Assembly: GCA_946498095.1 (NCBI GenBank)
Contig: CAMMMX010000008.1
Coordinates: 1 to 64,000 of the forward strand
Length of the DNA: 64,000 nt
Source: an uncultured Clostridia bacterium
GTDB lineage: Bacteria; Bacillota; Clostridia; Oscillospirales; Ruminococcaceae
Reading direction: 5' to 3'
This document shows, piece after piece, positions 33,876-45,868 of this stretch. Below the pieces are notes generated by a model that saw only the letters and a program-made list of their open reading frames with translations, was not told the origin of the DNA and ran no database searches. The first letter of the stretch is position 1; the number at the start of each line of letters is the position of its first letter. A program made the position numbers and the translations under genes.

Positions 33876-34948
33876 ACCCGTGCTCCTTTCCGACGTAACC
33901 GTCGTGTTACGGTCAGTATAACGGCTGTGAGGATCAGAAACAGGACAAAGTATGCCAACAAAATGAAGTAGGATTCCAAAGAAAAAATCGCCGTATAATA
34001 TGACAAGGTATTGTGTGCAAAAATGAAGCGTCCTGTCAGGTGGAATAGAATAGACACTGCGCCGAAAACCGGTATGCCAGATAAGAGAAGGAGACTCAGG
34101 ATGGAGAGAAAACCGAAACGGCGATGGGGCGGCAGAATCCATTGGAGCAGGATCCCCATGATGGCCGCCGTCAGCGCAAGCAATGCGGCAGCGATCGGCC
34201 CATTTAGATGAAAAAGGGGCAGAACGTCCGAATCTGGAAACGACATATAGCCGTACATGAGTTGAGCTCCGTCCGGCGAAGTGTCAAAGTAGGAATGGAT
34301 GGTTTCGATTTGGCCGCGTGTGAGCATACGCTGAAGGGTGATCTCCCAAGCATAGACATATATATTTTCGGACAGGGCTTGGACAGGAAAATAGATTCCT
34401 TCACGGTAAATCGGTGCCAGTGCCCGGTATTCTTCTTTCCCAAAAGCGTATTGGGAAGGAGGCGATGCGTCATAGCATAGCACGACTTTTTCGCCGTCCT
34501 GTATCTTGTTGTCGAGAGATTGGTATGCGATAGATTTGCTGAGAAACTCATGATTCTGCAGTTTTCCGTCCTTGAGGATCGGATAGGCCTTTGCAGTTTG
34601 TCCAAGTTCGGGGGGAGTATCATTATCACGTGGTCGTAACGGTTCGTAAACGATATTTCGGTTTTCACAGCAATAAAGCGTAGTCATATCGACGTTGTCC
34701 CCCAGCAAAGACAGTGTGCGGGTGAGCGGGACACGGATATCCTCGAAGCTGGCGTTCAGGATGGGAAACGAGATGATGAGGGCACTCTCCTTACGTGCGG
34801 CGTTATCTAGGACATGATTTTGAATGACTCCAAAACAGTACAGGGACGAGATGGTCCCACATATGACAGTCAGCAGGTAGAGCACGGCTAGGGCAGGGGA
34901 ATGAAATATGTCATGCAGCAAGTTGCGAAATGCCTCAATCGCTTTCAT
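33872..34948 (-). CDS. FtsX-like ABC permease C
   Basis: A 358-residue permease with an N-terminal helix (LAVLYLLTVICGTISSLYCF), an extracytoplasmic region and three C-terminal helices. The block WEITLQRMLTRGQIETIHS corresponds to IDLNLERMLTDREIRSVLK in permease A, supporting common descent. The ATG at 34948 overlaps the stop of permease B by 4 nt. I reject a longer in-frame extension because the overlap and the hydrophobic start fit the ATG. Confidence 0.75.
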   Translation of the reverse strand: MKAIEAFRNLLHDIFHSPALAVLYLLTVICGTISSLYCFGVIQNHVLDNAARKESALIISFPILNASFEDIRVPLTRTLSLLGDNVDMTTLYCCENRNIVYEPLRPRDNDTPPELGQTAKAYPILKDGKLQNHEFLSKSIAYQSLDNKIQDGEKVVLCYDASPPSQYAFGKEEYRALAPIYREGIYFPVQALSENIYVYAWEITLQRMLTRGQIETIHSYFDTSPDGAQLMYGYMSFPDSDVLPLFHLNGPIAAALLALTAAIMGILLQWILPPHRRFGFLSILSLLLLSGIPVFGAVSILFHLTGRFIFAHNTLSYYTAIFSLESYFILLAYFVLFLILTAVILTVTRRLRRKGARV

Positions 34949-36174
34949 CCAGATACACCCTCTCTCTTTTGAGTTTCGCACGCGTCTCGACACTTTGATC
35001 GGCGCTCGGGCGCCAACCGGTACAGCGGCAATACAGCAGGAAGCGCTGTCAGGATACAAAGGACGGCGGCAACAACGGCGGGAGTAACAAGATTGGACCA
35101 CCCCAGGCGCAGATGCAGGACGTCGGACAAGGGTGTCAGTGTAAGGAGGCCAGCGACGGCTGTCCCAAGCAAAAATGCAGGGAGGATCAGGCGAACTGAC
35201 GCTACCAAGGACGTTCGTACAAAACGTTGCCATTTACCGCCGTATGCAGCGCATAAACGAATCAATCCCCCTTGGCGATAAAGCCCTGTGGAAATAAGAA
35301 AGACACAGGCGATTGCCCACAGCAGGGCAGCACTTCCCAGTAGCGGGACCCATAGCTCCATATTTTGGTAGACCTCCCTGCGGCAAACCCGGTCAAAATC
35401 AGAAAGTGGGATATCACCGGAAAGATGGTTCTCCAGGTATGTTGACATCGATGCCCTCGAATCGAACCTGAGCCAGCTGCTGTGGGAAAGAGGGGAAAAG
35501 CCGAATGTATTTTGTATCTCCTCTAGGGATGCGGCCATAAGCAAATCCGTGCCGGTACTATTTCTCCAAAAATCAGATATTTGTAGGAGTTGTCTTGTAC
35601 TGATGAGATGCTGAAACAAGGAATCTTCCTTCAGTACGCCACAAACCCGCAACTGGTATTTCGGCATCTTTACATCAAAAAAAAAGTCACCGTTATAGCC
35701 CTCAATCATATCTCCGACCTGATAATGGGTCTTGCTGCTGTTAGCAACGACCACGTGGACTACCCCTTCTTCTTTGGGAGCTTCCGTAAACCACACGCCG
35801 TCTGACAGCTCGCTGCGGATGAGATCGGAATCCGCCCAATTGGAGGAGTAAGCGCATATGATACCGTAGCGATCACGGTAACTTTCTGCCTGCTGTATGG
35901 TTTCTGGATAAATCTGAAACAAATCGGTAGAGTAGATTTCTTTTATTCCAACTGATGCATTCGAACTCGCGTCACGTTCGTTTTCCATGTCAGATGAAGT
36001 CGCGATTCCTGTCGTATGGATATAAGGCTTTACCCGGTTATAGGGTACGGCTCGATCGTTTAGGTTGGCCAAGACTAGGCCGAAGATGAGAAACAACAGG
36101 GATAGCAAAGCGATGAGCAGTCGGGTCGAACCCTTTCGTTTGTCCGTGCAACATGCAGCCAGTTTAGCGTACAT
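34945..36174 (-). CDS. FtsX-like ABC permease B
   Basis: A 409-residue permease: basic N-terminus (CTDKRKGSTR), first helix LLIALLSLLFLIFGLVLAN, a large outside domain (with MIEGYNGDFFFDVKMPKYQL) and three C-terminal helices. The ATG at 36174, with AAAGGAG upstream, overlaps the end of permease A by 11 nt. It is paralogous in architecture to permease D. Confidence 0.75.
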   Translation of the reverse strand: MYAKLAACCTDKRKGSTRLLIALLSLLFLIFGLVLANLNDRAVPYNRVKPYIHTTGIATSSDMENERDASSNASVGIKEIYSTDLFQIYPETIQQAESYRDRYGIICAYSSNWADSDLIRSELSDGVWFTEAPKEEGVVHVVVANSSKTHYQVGDMIEGYNGDFFFDVKMPKYQLRVCGVLKEDSLFQHLISTRQLLQISDFWRNSTGTDLLMAASLEEIQNTFGFSPLSHSSWLRFDSRASMSTYLENHLSGDIPLSDFDRVCRREVYQNMELWVPLLGSAALLWAIACVFLISTGLYRQGGLIRLCAAYGGKWQRFVRTSLVASVRLILPAFLLGTAVAGLLTLTPLSDVLHLRLGWSNLVTPAVVAAVLCILTALPAVLPLYRLAPERRSKCRDACETQKREGVSG

Positions 36175-37393
36175 TATCCCCGTCTCCTTTCCGACACGTC
36201 TCCCGGCCAGTTCGGGGACGATATGCAAACAAAGAGATAAAGATCAGGAAAAAAGCAAACACAAGGAGCAGGAGTAGGCAATCGGATAGATGCAAGGCGG
36301 AAGTCAGATAAGGGATACGCCATCCCAGGACGAGCGGGCCAAGCAGGTAAAACAGGACGCAGGCAACGGCGCTAGCCGGGATAGCCGTCAGCATCAGACC
36401 GGTTCGGGCGGTACGGGGCTGTTCCCGTGGGCCGACGCGGGATACGCTCTCTCCCAGCTCAAGCAGCTGTTTGAAACAGAAGCAGGTGCATCCGGCTGCA
36501 GCGGCTAAAAGGACAATGCCGACGATGTAATTGGCGCCAAACCAGGGAATTTCCCCTGTAGAGGAAAAATTCCTTTGTCCGATGATTGCACTGCTCTCCA
36601 CTGTGTTTCCGTTTATGCTTTTCAGCACCGAGCGGATTTCCCGATCGGTCAGCATACGTTCAAGATTCAGATCAATTTGGTAGACCGAAAGATGATCCGG
36701 AACGGATTGACATATGAGGACGTTGTTGAAGGGGATCCCGTTCGTGGAAGAAGCTACAATGGTATATTCTTCTCCCGCATAGGATACCTTGCTTCCGGTA
36801 AACGCGGAAGGAAAGTATTCCCTGACCGCAATCATATATTTTTCTCCGTTTTTGATGTTGGATGTATCCTGGTAGAGGGAATTGATATTGACCTGCGACC
36901 AAGGTTCGTCAGCATTGACCAGCCGACTGTTTTCCGTTCTTACATAACACATGGAAGGAATGCCAAGATGTTCGTTGTATATAAACTGTGAAGGCTCCTG
37001 CTGCAGAGAATCTGCCGTATAACACTCCACATAACGCTGTTGTACCTCGATATAGGAGGAGATTTCCTGATCGGAAAAATGAAGGATAGCATAACTCAGT
37101 CCATCGTCGAGATATCCCAGCGCGCGTCCTAGCGATTTTTTGATATCTCCGAAATGTGTTCCGCGCAGCTGGAAGGATACGTAGTACGGAGTGGGTTTTT
37201 CCAGTATAGTACCAGGGATGAAAATGGGCAGTTTTTGATTGGAAAGAGAGGGAGTTAAAAAAGCGTTTTGCGTCGTGCAAAATGCGAACAAGATACCGAA
37301 AAACGAAAGCATCACAGCGAAGAGATAGAGCAGACAAAAGAGCGGATTCCTCCGCCATCCATTTAAGAGATATGAAAAAGTCTTACGGAGCAC
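36164..37393 (-). CDS. FtsX-like ABC permease A
   Basis: A 409-residue first gene of the operon: N-terminal helix (LFCLLYLFAVMLSFFGILFAF), outside domain, and C-terminal helices (including IVGIVLLAAAAGCTCFCF). It starts at GTG 37393 with AGGA about 11 nt upstream. A-B and C-D form a duplicated two-gene unit, so the transporter may be two heterodimers or one four-subunit complex served by one ATPase. A TTGTTT-17-TATGAT promoter lies 54 nt upstream. Confidence 0.75.
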   Translation of the reverse strand: MLRKTFSYLLNGWRRNPLFCLLYLFAVMLSFFGILFAFCTTQNAFLTPSLSNQKLPIFIPGTILEKPTPYYVSFQLRGTHFGDIKKSLGRALGYLDDGLSYAILHFSDQEISSYIEVQQRYVECYTADSLQQEPSQFIYNEHLGIPSMCYVRTENSRLVNADEPWSQVNINSLYQDTSNIKNGEKYMIAVREYFPSAFTGSKVSYAGEEYTIVASSTNGIPFNNVLICQSVPDHLSVYQIDLNLERMLTDREIRSVLKSINGNTVESSAIIGQRNFSSTGEIPWFGANYIVGIVLLAAAAGCTCFCFKQLLELGESVSRVGPREQPRTARTGLMLTAIPASAVACVLFYLLGPLVLGWRIPYLTSALHLSDCLLLLLVFAFFLIFISLFAYRPRTGRETCRKGDGDNVR

Positions 37394-37446
37394 AGGACAT
37401 CACTTCCTGGTAAAATTTTAGACAGAGGATGTTGGAAAGTACCCCT

Positions 37447-37475
37447 ATCATAACATATTTAACAATGAAAAACAA
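37447..37475 (-). promoter_or_regulatory. Promoter of the FtsX/ABC operon
   Basis: Minus strand: TTGTTT (37475-37470), 17 nt, TATGAT (37452-37447). Confidence 0.5.
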
Positions 37476-37613
37476 TCAGTTTTAGACATAATTAGAAAAA
37501 AATCTGAATATTTTTTAAGGAATCTTTCTTCTTGCGTGTCGTTTCCGATTTTTCAGTGATGATACGCAAATCCGGATGGGTGGATCGAGGAGAGTTTTGG
37601 AAAAAAAGTATGA

Positions 37614-40697
<3,084 letters not shown>

Positions 40698-40716
40698 CTT
40701 CTGGATTATGTGATAC

Positions 40717-40766
40717 GGATTCTCCTTCCGGCAAATCTTTGCCATCGCGGAAGGAGAATCCTTCAT
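40717..40766 (+). terminator. Terminator after lacZ copy 1
   Basis: GGATTCTCCTTCCG (40717-40730) pairs perfectly with CGGAAGGAGAATCC (40748-40761), then TTCATTT. Confidence 0.8.
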
Positions 40767-40800
40767 TTACAGTAAAGCAAAAAGTTTTTTTGAATAGTGC

Positions 40801-40829
40801 TTGACAATCTATGTCAGGACGTGTATAAT
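40801..40829 (+). promoter_or_regulatory. Promoter of tRNA-Leu
   Basis: TTGACA (40801-40806), 17 nt, TATAAT (40824-40829): a perfect consensus pair. Confidence 0.85.
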
Positions 40830-40861
40830 AGTTACTGTTGTATTTGCTGAATATAGAATAT

Positions 40862-40947
40862 GCCGGTGTGTCGGAATGGCAGACGATGCGGACTCAAAAT
40901 CCGTTGGTGGCAACACCGTGTGGGTTCAAGTCCCACCACCGGCACCA
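40862..40947 (+). tRNA. tRNA-Leu (anticodon CAA)
   Basis: An 86-nt class II tRNA. The acceptor GCCGGTG pairs with CACCGGC. The anticodon stem GCGGA/TCCGT has loop CTCAAAA, giving CAA. The long variable arm is TGGTGGCAACACCG and the T arm GTGGG-TTCAAGT-CCCAC. CCA is encoded. Confidence 0.97.
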
Positions 40948-40949
40948 TG

Positions 40950-40983
40950 AAAGGTTGACAAAAAAGATGTCAACCTTTTTTTG
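40950..40983 (+). terminator. Terminator after tRNA-Leu
   Basis: AAAGGTTGACA (40950-40960) pairs with TGTCAACCTTT (40968-40978), then more Ts. The stretch to 41231 has no supported gene. Confidence 0.85.
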
Positions 40984-41231
40984 TTCCTTCTTAATGAAGT
41001 GCCACAGCGTTGAAGAACTATTTTTTTAGAAAAATTGCGGCTGAAGGAAAAGTCTTTAATAGAACTTTGCAATCATAGGAGTTCTCCTTTTTCAAGTGAA
41101 GATTTTTTGGGGGTTCCACATGATAGGGCTATCGGCCAATCAATTGAGGGTTTCCAATGATTTTTGAATGAGTAGAAGTCTGTTTCAGGGTTATATATAT
41201 CCCACTATAAATGATGGTGAGAGGAGTCATT

Positions 41232-41641
41232 ATGAAAGTGTGTACGGCATGGCAGAATCAAGATTACTTAAAGATATCTGTTGAGAATTGGTGTCACTTT
41301 TTACAAGATCCCTTAATTTTTAACGAGGATGCATTACGGATGGTTCAATTTGTGTATCGACAGACGAATCATACGTCTACGGCCAGCGATATTGCATATG
41401 CTCTTAGCGCAACAGAGCAATCGCTAAGTTATCAGGGAGTAGTAGCTTGGAACCGTAGTGTAGGCAAAAAAATTTATGAATATTTTGATGTTATCCCTCC
41501 GGTTGATTCTAACATCAGAAAAGATATTGGAATGTTGTATTCGATGGAAACCCGAGTTGTCCGATGGATCAAAATAAACATTTTTATTGGATCCTTCGCC
41601 CGAACCTGATTACAGCAATTGAATTACTTGCGCTGAATTGA
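41232..41641 (+). pseudogene. Frameshifted small protein (N-terminal domain of HNH-nuclease type)
   Basis: ATG 41232 with GAGAGGAG upstream reads MKVCTAWQNQDYLKISVEN… to about codon 97 (PPVDSNIRK). There the frame shifts at an AAAA run near 41521. In the next frame the protein continues sensibly as RYWNVVFDGNPS, then HFYWILRPNLITAIELLALN and stop at 41641. The block WNVVFDG followed by W-LRP-L-AL resembles the N-terminal domain of HNH/McrA-like restriction proteins; that family call is from memory and tentative. One missing A explains the break: it could be a real inactivating indel, slippage, or a sequencing error. Confidence 0.6.
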
Positions 41642-41869
41642 TAAATAGAGGTCGAAATTTGGAACCCATAGTGAGACATCCAAAAGTAAAAACAAGAATG
41701 AATCTGTTCCGAACCCGGAATTCTCATTTTCAGTGGACATCTTTTTGTCAACGCTTCCCAGTGGCGAATTGCCGCAGAGAAACGCTCACTCACATTGTGG
41801 GTGAGCATTTTATTTTACTCACACGCCGAAACAGGTATCTATTTTACAGCATCATCATATTATCGAAAG

Positions 41870-42004
41870 AAGTCGATTGTTTGAAGTTTGCCTAGGGCTG
41901 TCACGCCGGGAAAGTTATTGTATTTTGTGAATTTACGGTTAGAATACCCCACCCGCCATGGCCGCAATGGCGTAGATAAGAGAAATATTGAGATACTTTT
42001 TCAT
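41870..42004 (-). pseudogene. Truncated DUF2871-like membrane protein relic
   Basis: ATG 42004 with AAAAGGAG upstream encodes MKKYLNISLIYAIAAMAGGV, then F and a stop. Removing one extra A restores YRKFTKYNNFPGVTALGK, matching the start of DUF2871 membrane proteins as I recall them. The similarity then ends abruptly near 41880, so the gene is both frameshifted and deleted at its 3' side. Confidence 0.6.
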
Positions 42005-42228
42005 TTTATCTGGCTCCTTTTCCATGACATGGAATCTGATCAGAATAGTTCACAAATACAGGTATAAATGTTCGGGCGTATCGGCATCCGTTGATCTCAA
42101 CGCGCATATTCAGTGCTAGAAGGCTTTTTCCTGCCGTATTTTTCACCAAACTTGTCAAACTGTTTCTTTTGACGTGATTCCAAATTTCGTATCACATCTC
42201 TCCAATGTGAACAATGTTTATTATAGTG

Positions 42229-42280
42229 CAGTTTCAAGTTCCTTTCAACAAGAGAACGTTCGTTAGAAAACTTGAAACTG
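42229..42280. repeat. 12-bp perfect inverted repeat
   Basis: CAGTTTCAAGTT (42229-42240) and AACTTGAAACTG (42269-42280), spacer 28 nt, inside the decay region. Confidence 0.6.
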
Positions 42281-42620
42281 TTCGAATGCCACCCGGATCA
42301 TTGTAAAATTTATCACTGTCACAAGATTTGTCTTTTCCTCTTTTATATAGCTGGGGATACTTCTATGATGATTCGTTAAACTACAAAGAGTGATTCACCT
42401 AATATTTTCTAACGAACAACCGGATTCTGGAATACAAACCAGTGTAAAGTGTTCCTGAATAAACCTATTACACCATCCTTTCCTTAAATTTTGAAACATT
42501 TCTATGGAAATCATAGTGTGGCTTTGATGAAACTCTGCGCATACATCATGGCGGAACCTGTCCTTTTGAGATATACTATCCTTACAGAACCGGTTTTGAG
42601 TATTGAGAGGAGGAAGCATA

Positions 42621-43748
42621 ATGGAAATTGGATCGACAATCAAAAAACTGCGTCGGGAGCGTGATATTACGCAGGAACAACTTGCAGAATATTTGGGAAT
42701 CTCTTCGCGCGCGGTTTCACAATGGGAGTGCGGTAGAACTGCTCCCGACATTTCACAGGTGCCGGCACTTGCTCATCTATTTGAGGTAAGCGCTGATGTG
42801 CTGTTTGGGATTGATATGTCAAGGAAAGAAAAGCAAATCCAGGATCTCATCGAACAGGCTAAAGCGTATTGGGAACAAGGATATCATGCAAAAGGGGAAG
42901 AAATACTGAGGAAAGGCCTCCAAGAGTACCCCAATAGCTATCCAATGATGTTAGATCTCATGTCCTGCATATGGAGAATACGTGACGAACCGCAAAATGA
43001 AGGCAAAAGGAAAAGCATGACGAAGGAGGTGATTGAACTTGGGGAGAAAATACTGGATGGCTGTACGGACACCGAAATCCGTAACGGCGCCGTCCAGCTG
43101 CTATGTTATACCTATCCTGAAACCGGTGACACTGGAAGGGCGGTTTCTCTCGCAGAAAAAATGCCAGACCGGTACCTGATCAAGGAACGTTTGCTCAGTT
43201 CGATTTATACCAAGACCAAGCGGTTTGTGGCGATACGCGATATACTGTTTGACATGATTTGCGATTTATTTTCGACGATGCTGTTCAATAACGGGCCGCT
43301 TGATGATAAATCCAGGCCTTATACAGATGAGGAGCTGATTCTCCTCTACAAAAAATACTTCGCTATGATGGAGCTAGTATTTGAAGACGGGAATTACGGC
43401 TTTTGTAGGCAGGAACTGGGCTGGGCAAATATAGAGATGGCAATGGTGTTTATGAGGTTAAACGACTATGAGTCAGCGATTGAATGCTTGAGAACTGCTG
43501 CTAATCATTCCATCCAATGGGATACGGAGTATGATCCGGAAGATGAATACACATGTATCCTATTCCGTGGTAAAAAATTCGGCGGCGTTCTACATAATAT
43601 AACCGAAAATGATTCGTTGCACCAGCTTCAGCAAATGAAAGATCCAGTTTTCGATCCTATCCGGTTGACGGATGCATTTCTGGAAATCGAAGATAGTCTG
43701 AAAAAATACGCATCTAGGCATGAGGTCCGAACAACGCAGGAGCAGTAA
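42621..43748 (+). CDS. XRE-family regulator with TPR-like C-terminus
   Basis: 375 residues. An N-terminal Cro/C1 HTH (IKKLRRERDITQEQLAEYLG, then ISSRAVSQWECGR, residues ~7-40) is followed by ~300 residues of helical repeats with TPR character (AYWEQGYHAKGEEILRKGLQ; LNDYESAIECLRTAANH). Such proteins often sense peptides (Rap/PlcR-like) or stress. The ATG at 42621 has GGAGGAAG upstream. No gene encoding a small peptide or an obvious target follows directly, so the regulon is unknown. Confidence 0.85.
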   Translation: MEIGSTIKKLRRERDITQEQLAEYLGISSRAVSQWECGRTAPDISQVPALAHLFEVSADVLFGIDMSRKEKQIQDLIEQAKAYWEQGYHAKGEEILRKGLQEYPNSYPMMLDLMSCIWRIRDEPQNEGKRKSMTKEVIELGEKILDGCTDTEIRNGAVQLLCYTYPETGDTGRAVSLAEKMPDRYLIKERLLSSIYTKTKRFVAIRDILFDMICDLFSTMLFNNGPLDDKSRPYTDEELILLYKKYFAMMELVFEDGNYGFCRQELGWANIEMAMVFMRLNDYESAIECLRTAANHSIQWDTEYDPEDEYTCILFRGKKFGGVLHNITENDSLHQLQQMKDPVFDPIRLTDAFLEIEDSLKKYASRHEVRTTQEQ

Positions 43749-43927
43749 CATTTTGTCAGCGAAAAACCTTCCAGTAGACGTAGCTTTGGGTGTCAGAGTA
43801 TCTATCAGCTCTTCGAAGGCCTGCGTATGGGGATTTGTACTGGAGAACCGATTGTTTTGCGGTACAACTATTGGAACATTTTTCGCTTTTTTGCCTTTGT
43901 ATCTTAGATGCAGATAAATCCATGTCA

Positions 43928-43960
43928 GAGCAAGCTAGGTATCGCTTGCTCCGATTTTAT
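43928..43960 (+). terminator. Terminator downstream of the XRE regulator
   Basis: GAGCAAGC (43928-43935) pairs with GCTTGCTC (43944-43951), then GATTTTAT. No gene is supported between 43749 and 44093. Confidence 0.6.
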
Positions 43961-44012
43961 ATCAAATCCAAGGGGCCCTTCTCTTGATATTTCCAGTCCG
44001 TATCCACAGGTT

Positions 44013-44057
44013 TACGGTTTTTCTCCTGTTGATTTTGAAAACCGTATCTACTATAAT
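44013..44057 (+). promoter_or_regulatory. Promoter with overlapping inverted repeat (acetyltransferase)
   Basis: TTGATT (44029-44034), 17 nt, TATAAT (44052-44057). A perfect 9-bp inverted repeat TACGGTTTT/AAAACCGTA (44013-44021 and 44038-44046) brackets the -35, which is operator-like. Confidence 0.55.
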
Positions 44058-44093
44058 AGAAACGCAGGAACATGAATATAAGGAGGGGCAACT

Positions 44094-44654
44094 ATGACGG
44101 AAAAGGAAAAATCATATGCCGAATTGCTATACCAACCCGGGGATCCTGAACTTGTCGCAGATCGTGATGTGACGGTTCAAAAGCTTTATGAATACAATCG
44201 CATCCATCCCTTGGACCGAAGTGCGCGGCAAACCGCTATTCGTGGGATACTGGGGAAAACAGGAGAAAACTGTGTGGTGGAGCAGCCATTTTTCTGTACT
44301 TACGGGTATAACACTACAGTGGGGGACAATTTCTTCATGAATGTCAACTGTAAACTGATGGACAGCGGAAAAATAACGATTGGCAACAACGTATTTATCG
44401 CGCCCAATGTTTGCATTATTACAGAAGAACATTCGATGGATGTGAAGCAGCGTCTGGAAGGGCTGGAATACACGCATCCGGTCCATATTGGCGATAATGT
44501 TTGGATTTGTACTGGTGCCATTATACTGCCAGGGGTGACTATCGGTGCGAATAGCGTGATTGGTGCGGGCAGTGTCGTTACCAAGGATATTCCGCCGGAC
44601 AGCTTAGCCGTTGGTAATCCCTGCAAGGTGATCCGCAAGGTTTCGCAGGAGTAA
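44094..44654 (+). CDS. Maltose/sugar O-acetyltransferase (LbH family)
   Basis: A 186-residue hexapeptide-repeat acetyltransferase of the Maa/LacA/NodL type. The N-terminal Mac domain (EKSYAELLYQPGDPELVADR) is followed by a left-handed beta-helix with the catalytic-His region ITEEHSMD and repeats ending VTIGANSVIGAGSVVTKDIP. It transfers acetyl from acetyl-CoA to sugar hydroxyls; the acceptor is unproven. It has a strong SD (AAGGAGGGG) and is monocistronic, with its own terminator at 44669. Confidence 0.88.
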   Translation: MTEKEKSYAELLYQPGDPELVADRDVTVQKLYEYNRIHPLDRSARQTAIRGILGKTGENCVVEQPFFCTYGYNTTVGDNFFMNVNCKLMDSGKITIGNNVFIAPNVCIITEEHSMDVKQRLEGLEYTHPVHIGDNVWICTGAIILPGVTIGANSVIGAGSVVTKDIPPDSLAVGNPCKVIRKVSQE

Positions 44655-44668
44655 ATCGCCACATCTGC

Positions 44669-44697
44669 GGCAGGGCCAGAGTGCCCTGTCGCTTTTT
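44669..44697 (+). terminator. Terminator after the acetyltransferase
   Basis: GGCAGGGC (44669-44676) pairs with GCCCTGTC (44683-44690, one G-T), then GCTTTTTC. Confidence 0.7.
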
Positions 44698-44811
44698 CTG
44701 TGCTCTGCCCAACCTGCTTGCTTCCCGACGTGTGCTTTGGCGCCCTTTCTGAATTGGGGTAGGGATAGGTCGTCCGTTCCTGTTGCTGGGGCAGGGAGGT
44801 TTGGGAAAAAG

Positions 44812-44840
44812 TTGAACCGACAAGGGATTTATAGTATAAT
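44812..44840 (+). promoter_or_regulatory. Promoter of the hprK operon
   Basis: TTGAAC (44812-44817), 17 nt, TATAAT (44835-44840), 41 nt before hprK. Confidence 0.7.
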
Positions 44841-44881
44841 GATAGAGGCAGCAGGAATTCCGGCCAGGGAAGGATGGGAAT

Positions 44882-45841
44882 ATGGAAAAATACACAGTTG
44901 GTTTGAAAAAGATTATCCGGGAATTCGGACTGGAAGTTTTGTATATGCCTCAGACAGACAGCGGCGATATCGATATTACGGTCAACGATGTCAACCGGGC
45001 GGGGATGCAGCTGTCCGGTTTTTACGAATATTTCGATAGCCGAAGGATTCAGATTGCGGGCAACATGGAGTTTGCTTACCTGCAGACGCTTGATGAACAG
45101 ACGCGCCGGGAACGGTTTGATAAGCTGTTTTCCAGGAAGATACCTGCACTGGTTGTGACGCGTTCGCTGCCGGTTTTTCCAGAAATGCCTGGGTTGGCGG
45201 ATCAGTATGGCGTCGCCTTGCTGCGTTCCAGCGAGTCGACTTCTGACTTCATGTCGGGAATGATTTCCTTCCTGAACGTTGAGCTGGCACCGCGGATAAC
45301 ACGCCACGGCGTACTGATAGAGGTATATGGAGAAGGCGTGCTCTTGCTGGGTGAAAGCGGTGTGGGAAAAAGTGAGACTGCGATTGAACTGGTCAAGCGT
45401 GGGCACCGTCTGATTGCGGACGACGCTGTGGAAATACGCCGGGTGTCCAGCAAGACGCTTGTCGGTTCGGCGCCTGAAAATATCCGTCATTTTCTGGAAT
45501 TACGCGGGATCGGTATCATCAACGCTCGTCGCCTTTTTGGTATGGGAGCAGTGAAGGTGACGGAGAAAATCGATATGGTGATAGAAATAGAGGCTTGGAA
45601 TCCGGATAAGACGTATGACAGAATGGGAATGGATAACGAGTATACCTCCATTCTGGGGATTAAAGTTCCTTCCACCACAATTCCGGTCAAGCCGGGGCGA
45701 AACTTGGCGATCATTTTGGAAGTGGCGGCCATGAACAACCGCCAGAAAAAAATGGGTTACAATGCCGCTCAAGAGCTTTTGGAGAATTTGGGAATGTCCG
45801 GGGAACAGCGGGAAACCGTGAAAGAGTGGGATTTGTATTAA
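44882..45841 (+). CDS. hprK: HPr kinase/phosphorylase
   Basis: The bifunctional enzyme that phosphorylates HPr on Ser46 when glycolytic intermediates are high and removes the phosphate when they are low. 319 residues: an N-terminal domain (~1-130), a Walker [10 protein letters not shown] at residues 157-165, the HPrK/P signature [15 protein letters not shown] and a downstream capping region. It is the first gene of a seven- or eight-gene run through dnaE/pfkA. Its target HPr is encoded at 22.5 kb. Confidence 0.96.
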   Translation: MEKYTVGLKKIIREFGLEVLYMPQTDSGDIDITVNDVNRAGMQLSGFYEYFDSRRIQIAGNMEFAYLQTLDEQTRRERFDKLFSRKIPALVVTRSLPVFPEMPGLADQYGVALLRSSESTSDFMSGMISFLNVELAPRITRHGVLIEVYGEGVLLLGESGVGKSETAIELVKRGHRLIADDAVEIRRVSSKTLVGSAPENIRHFLELRGIGIINARRLFGMGAVKVTEKIDMVIEIEAWNPDKTYDRMGMDNEYTSILGIKVPSTTIPVKPGRNLAIILEVAAMNNRQKKMGYNAAQELLENLGMSGEQRETVKEWDLY

Positions 45842-45868
45842 TCACGTAGGAAAAAAGGAGGATGCCTC

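Larger units (their letters stand above)
41642..42620. other. Gene-decay region
   Basis: Nearly 1 kb without an intact gene. It holds a GCTCAC/GTGAGC terminator-like hairpin (41784-41806, then T-rich), a DUF2871 relic, a minus-strand open fragment of 66 codons (42100-42297) without a start codon, and a 12-bp inverted repeat at 42229-42280. The fragment contains HWRDVIRNLESRQKKQFDKF and ends at a stop at 42097. Confidence 0.5.
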
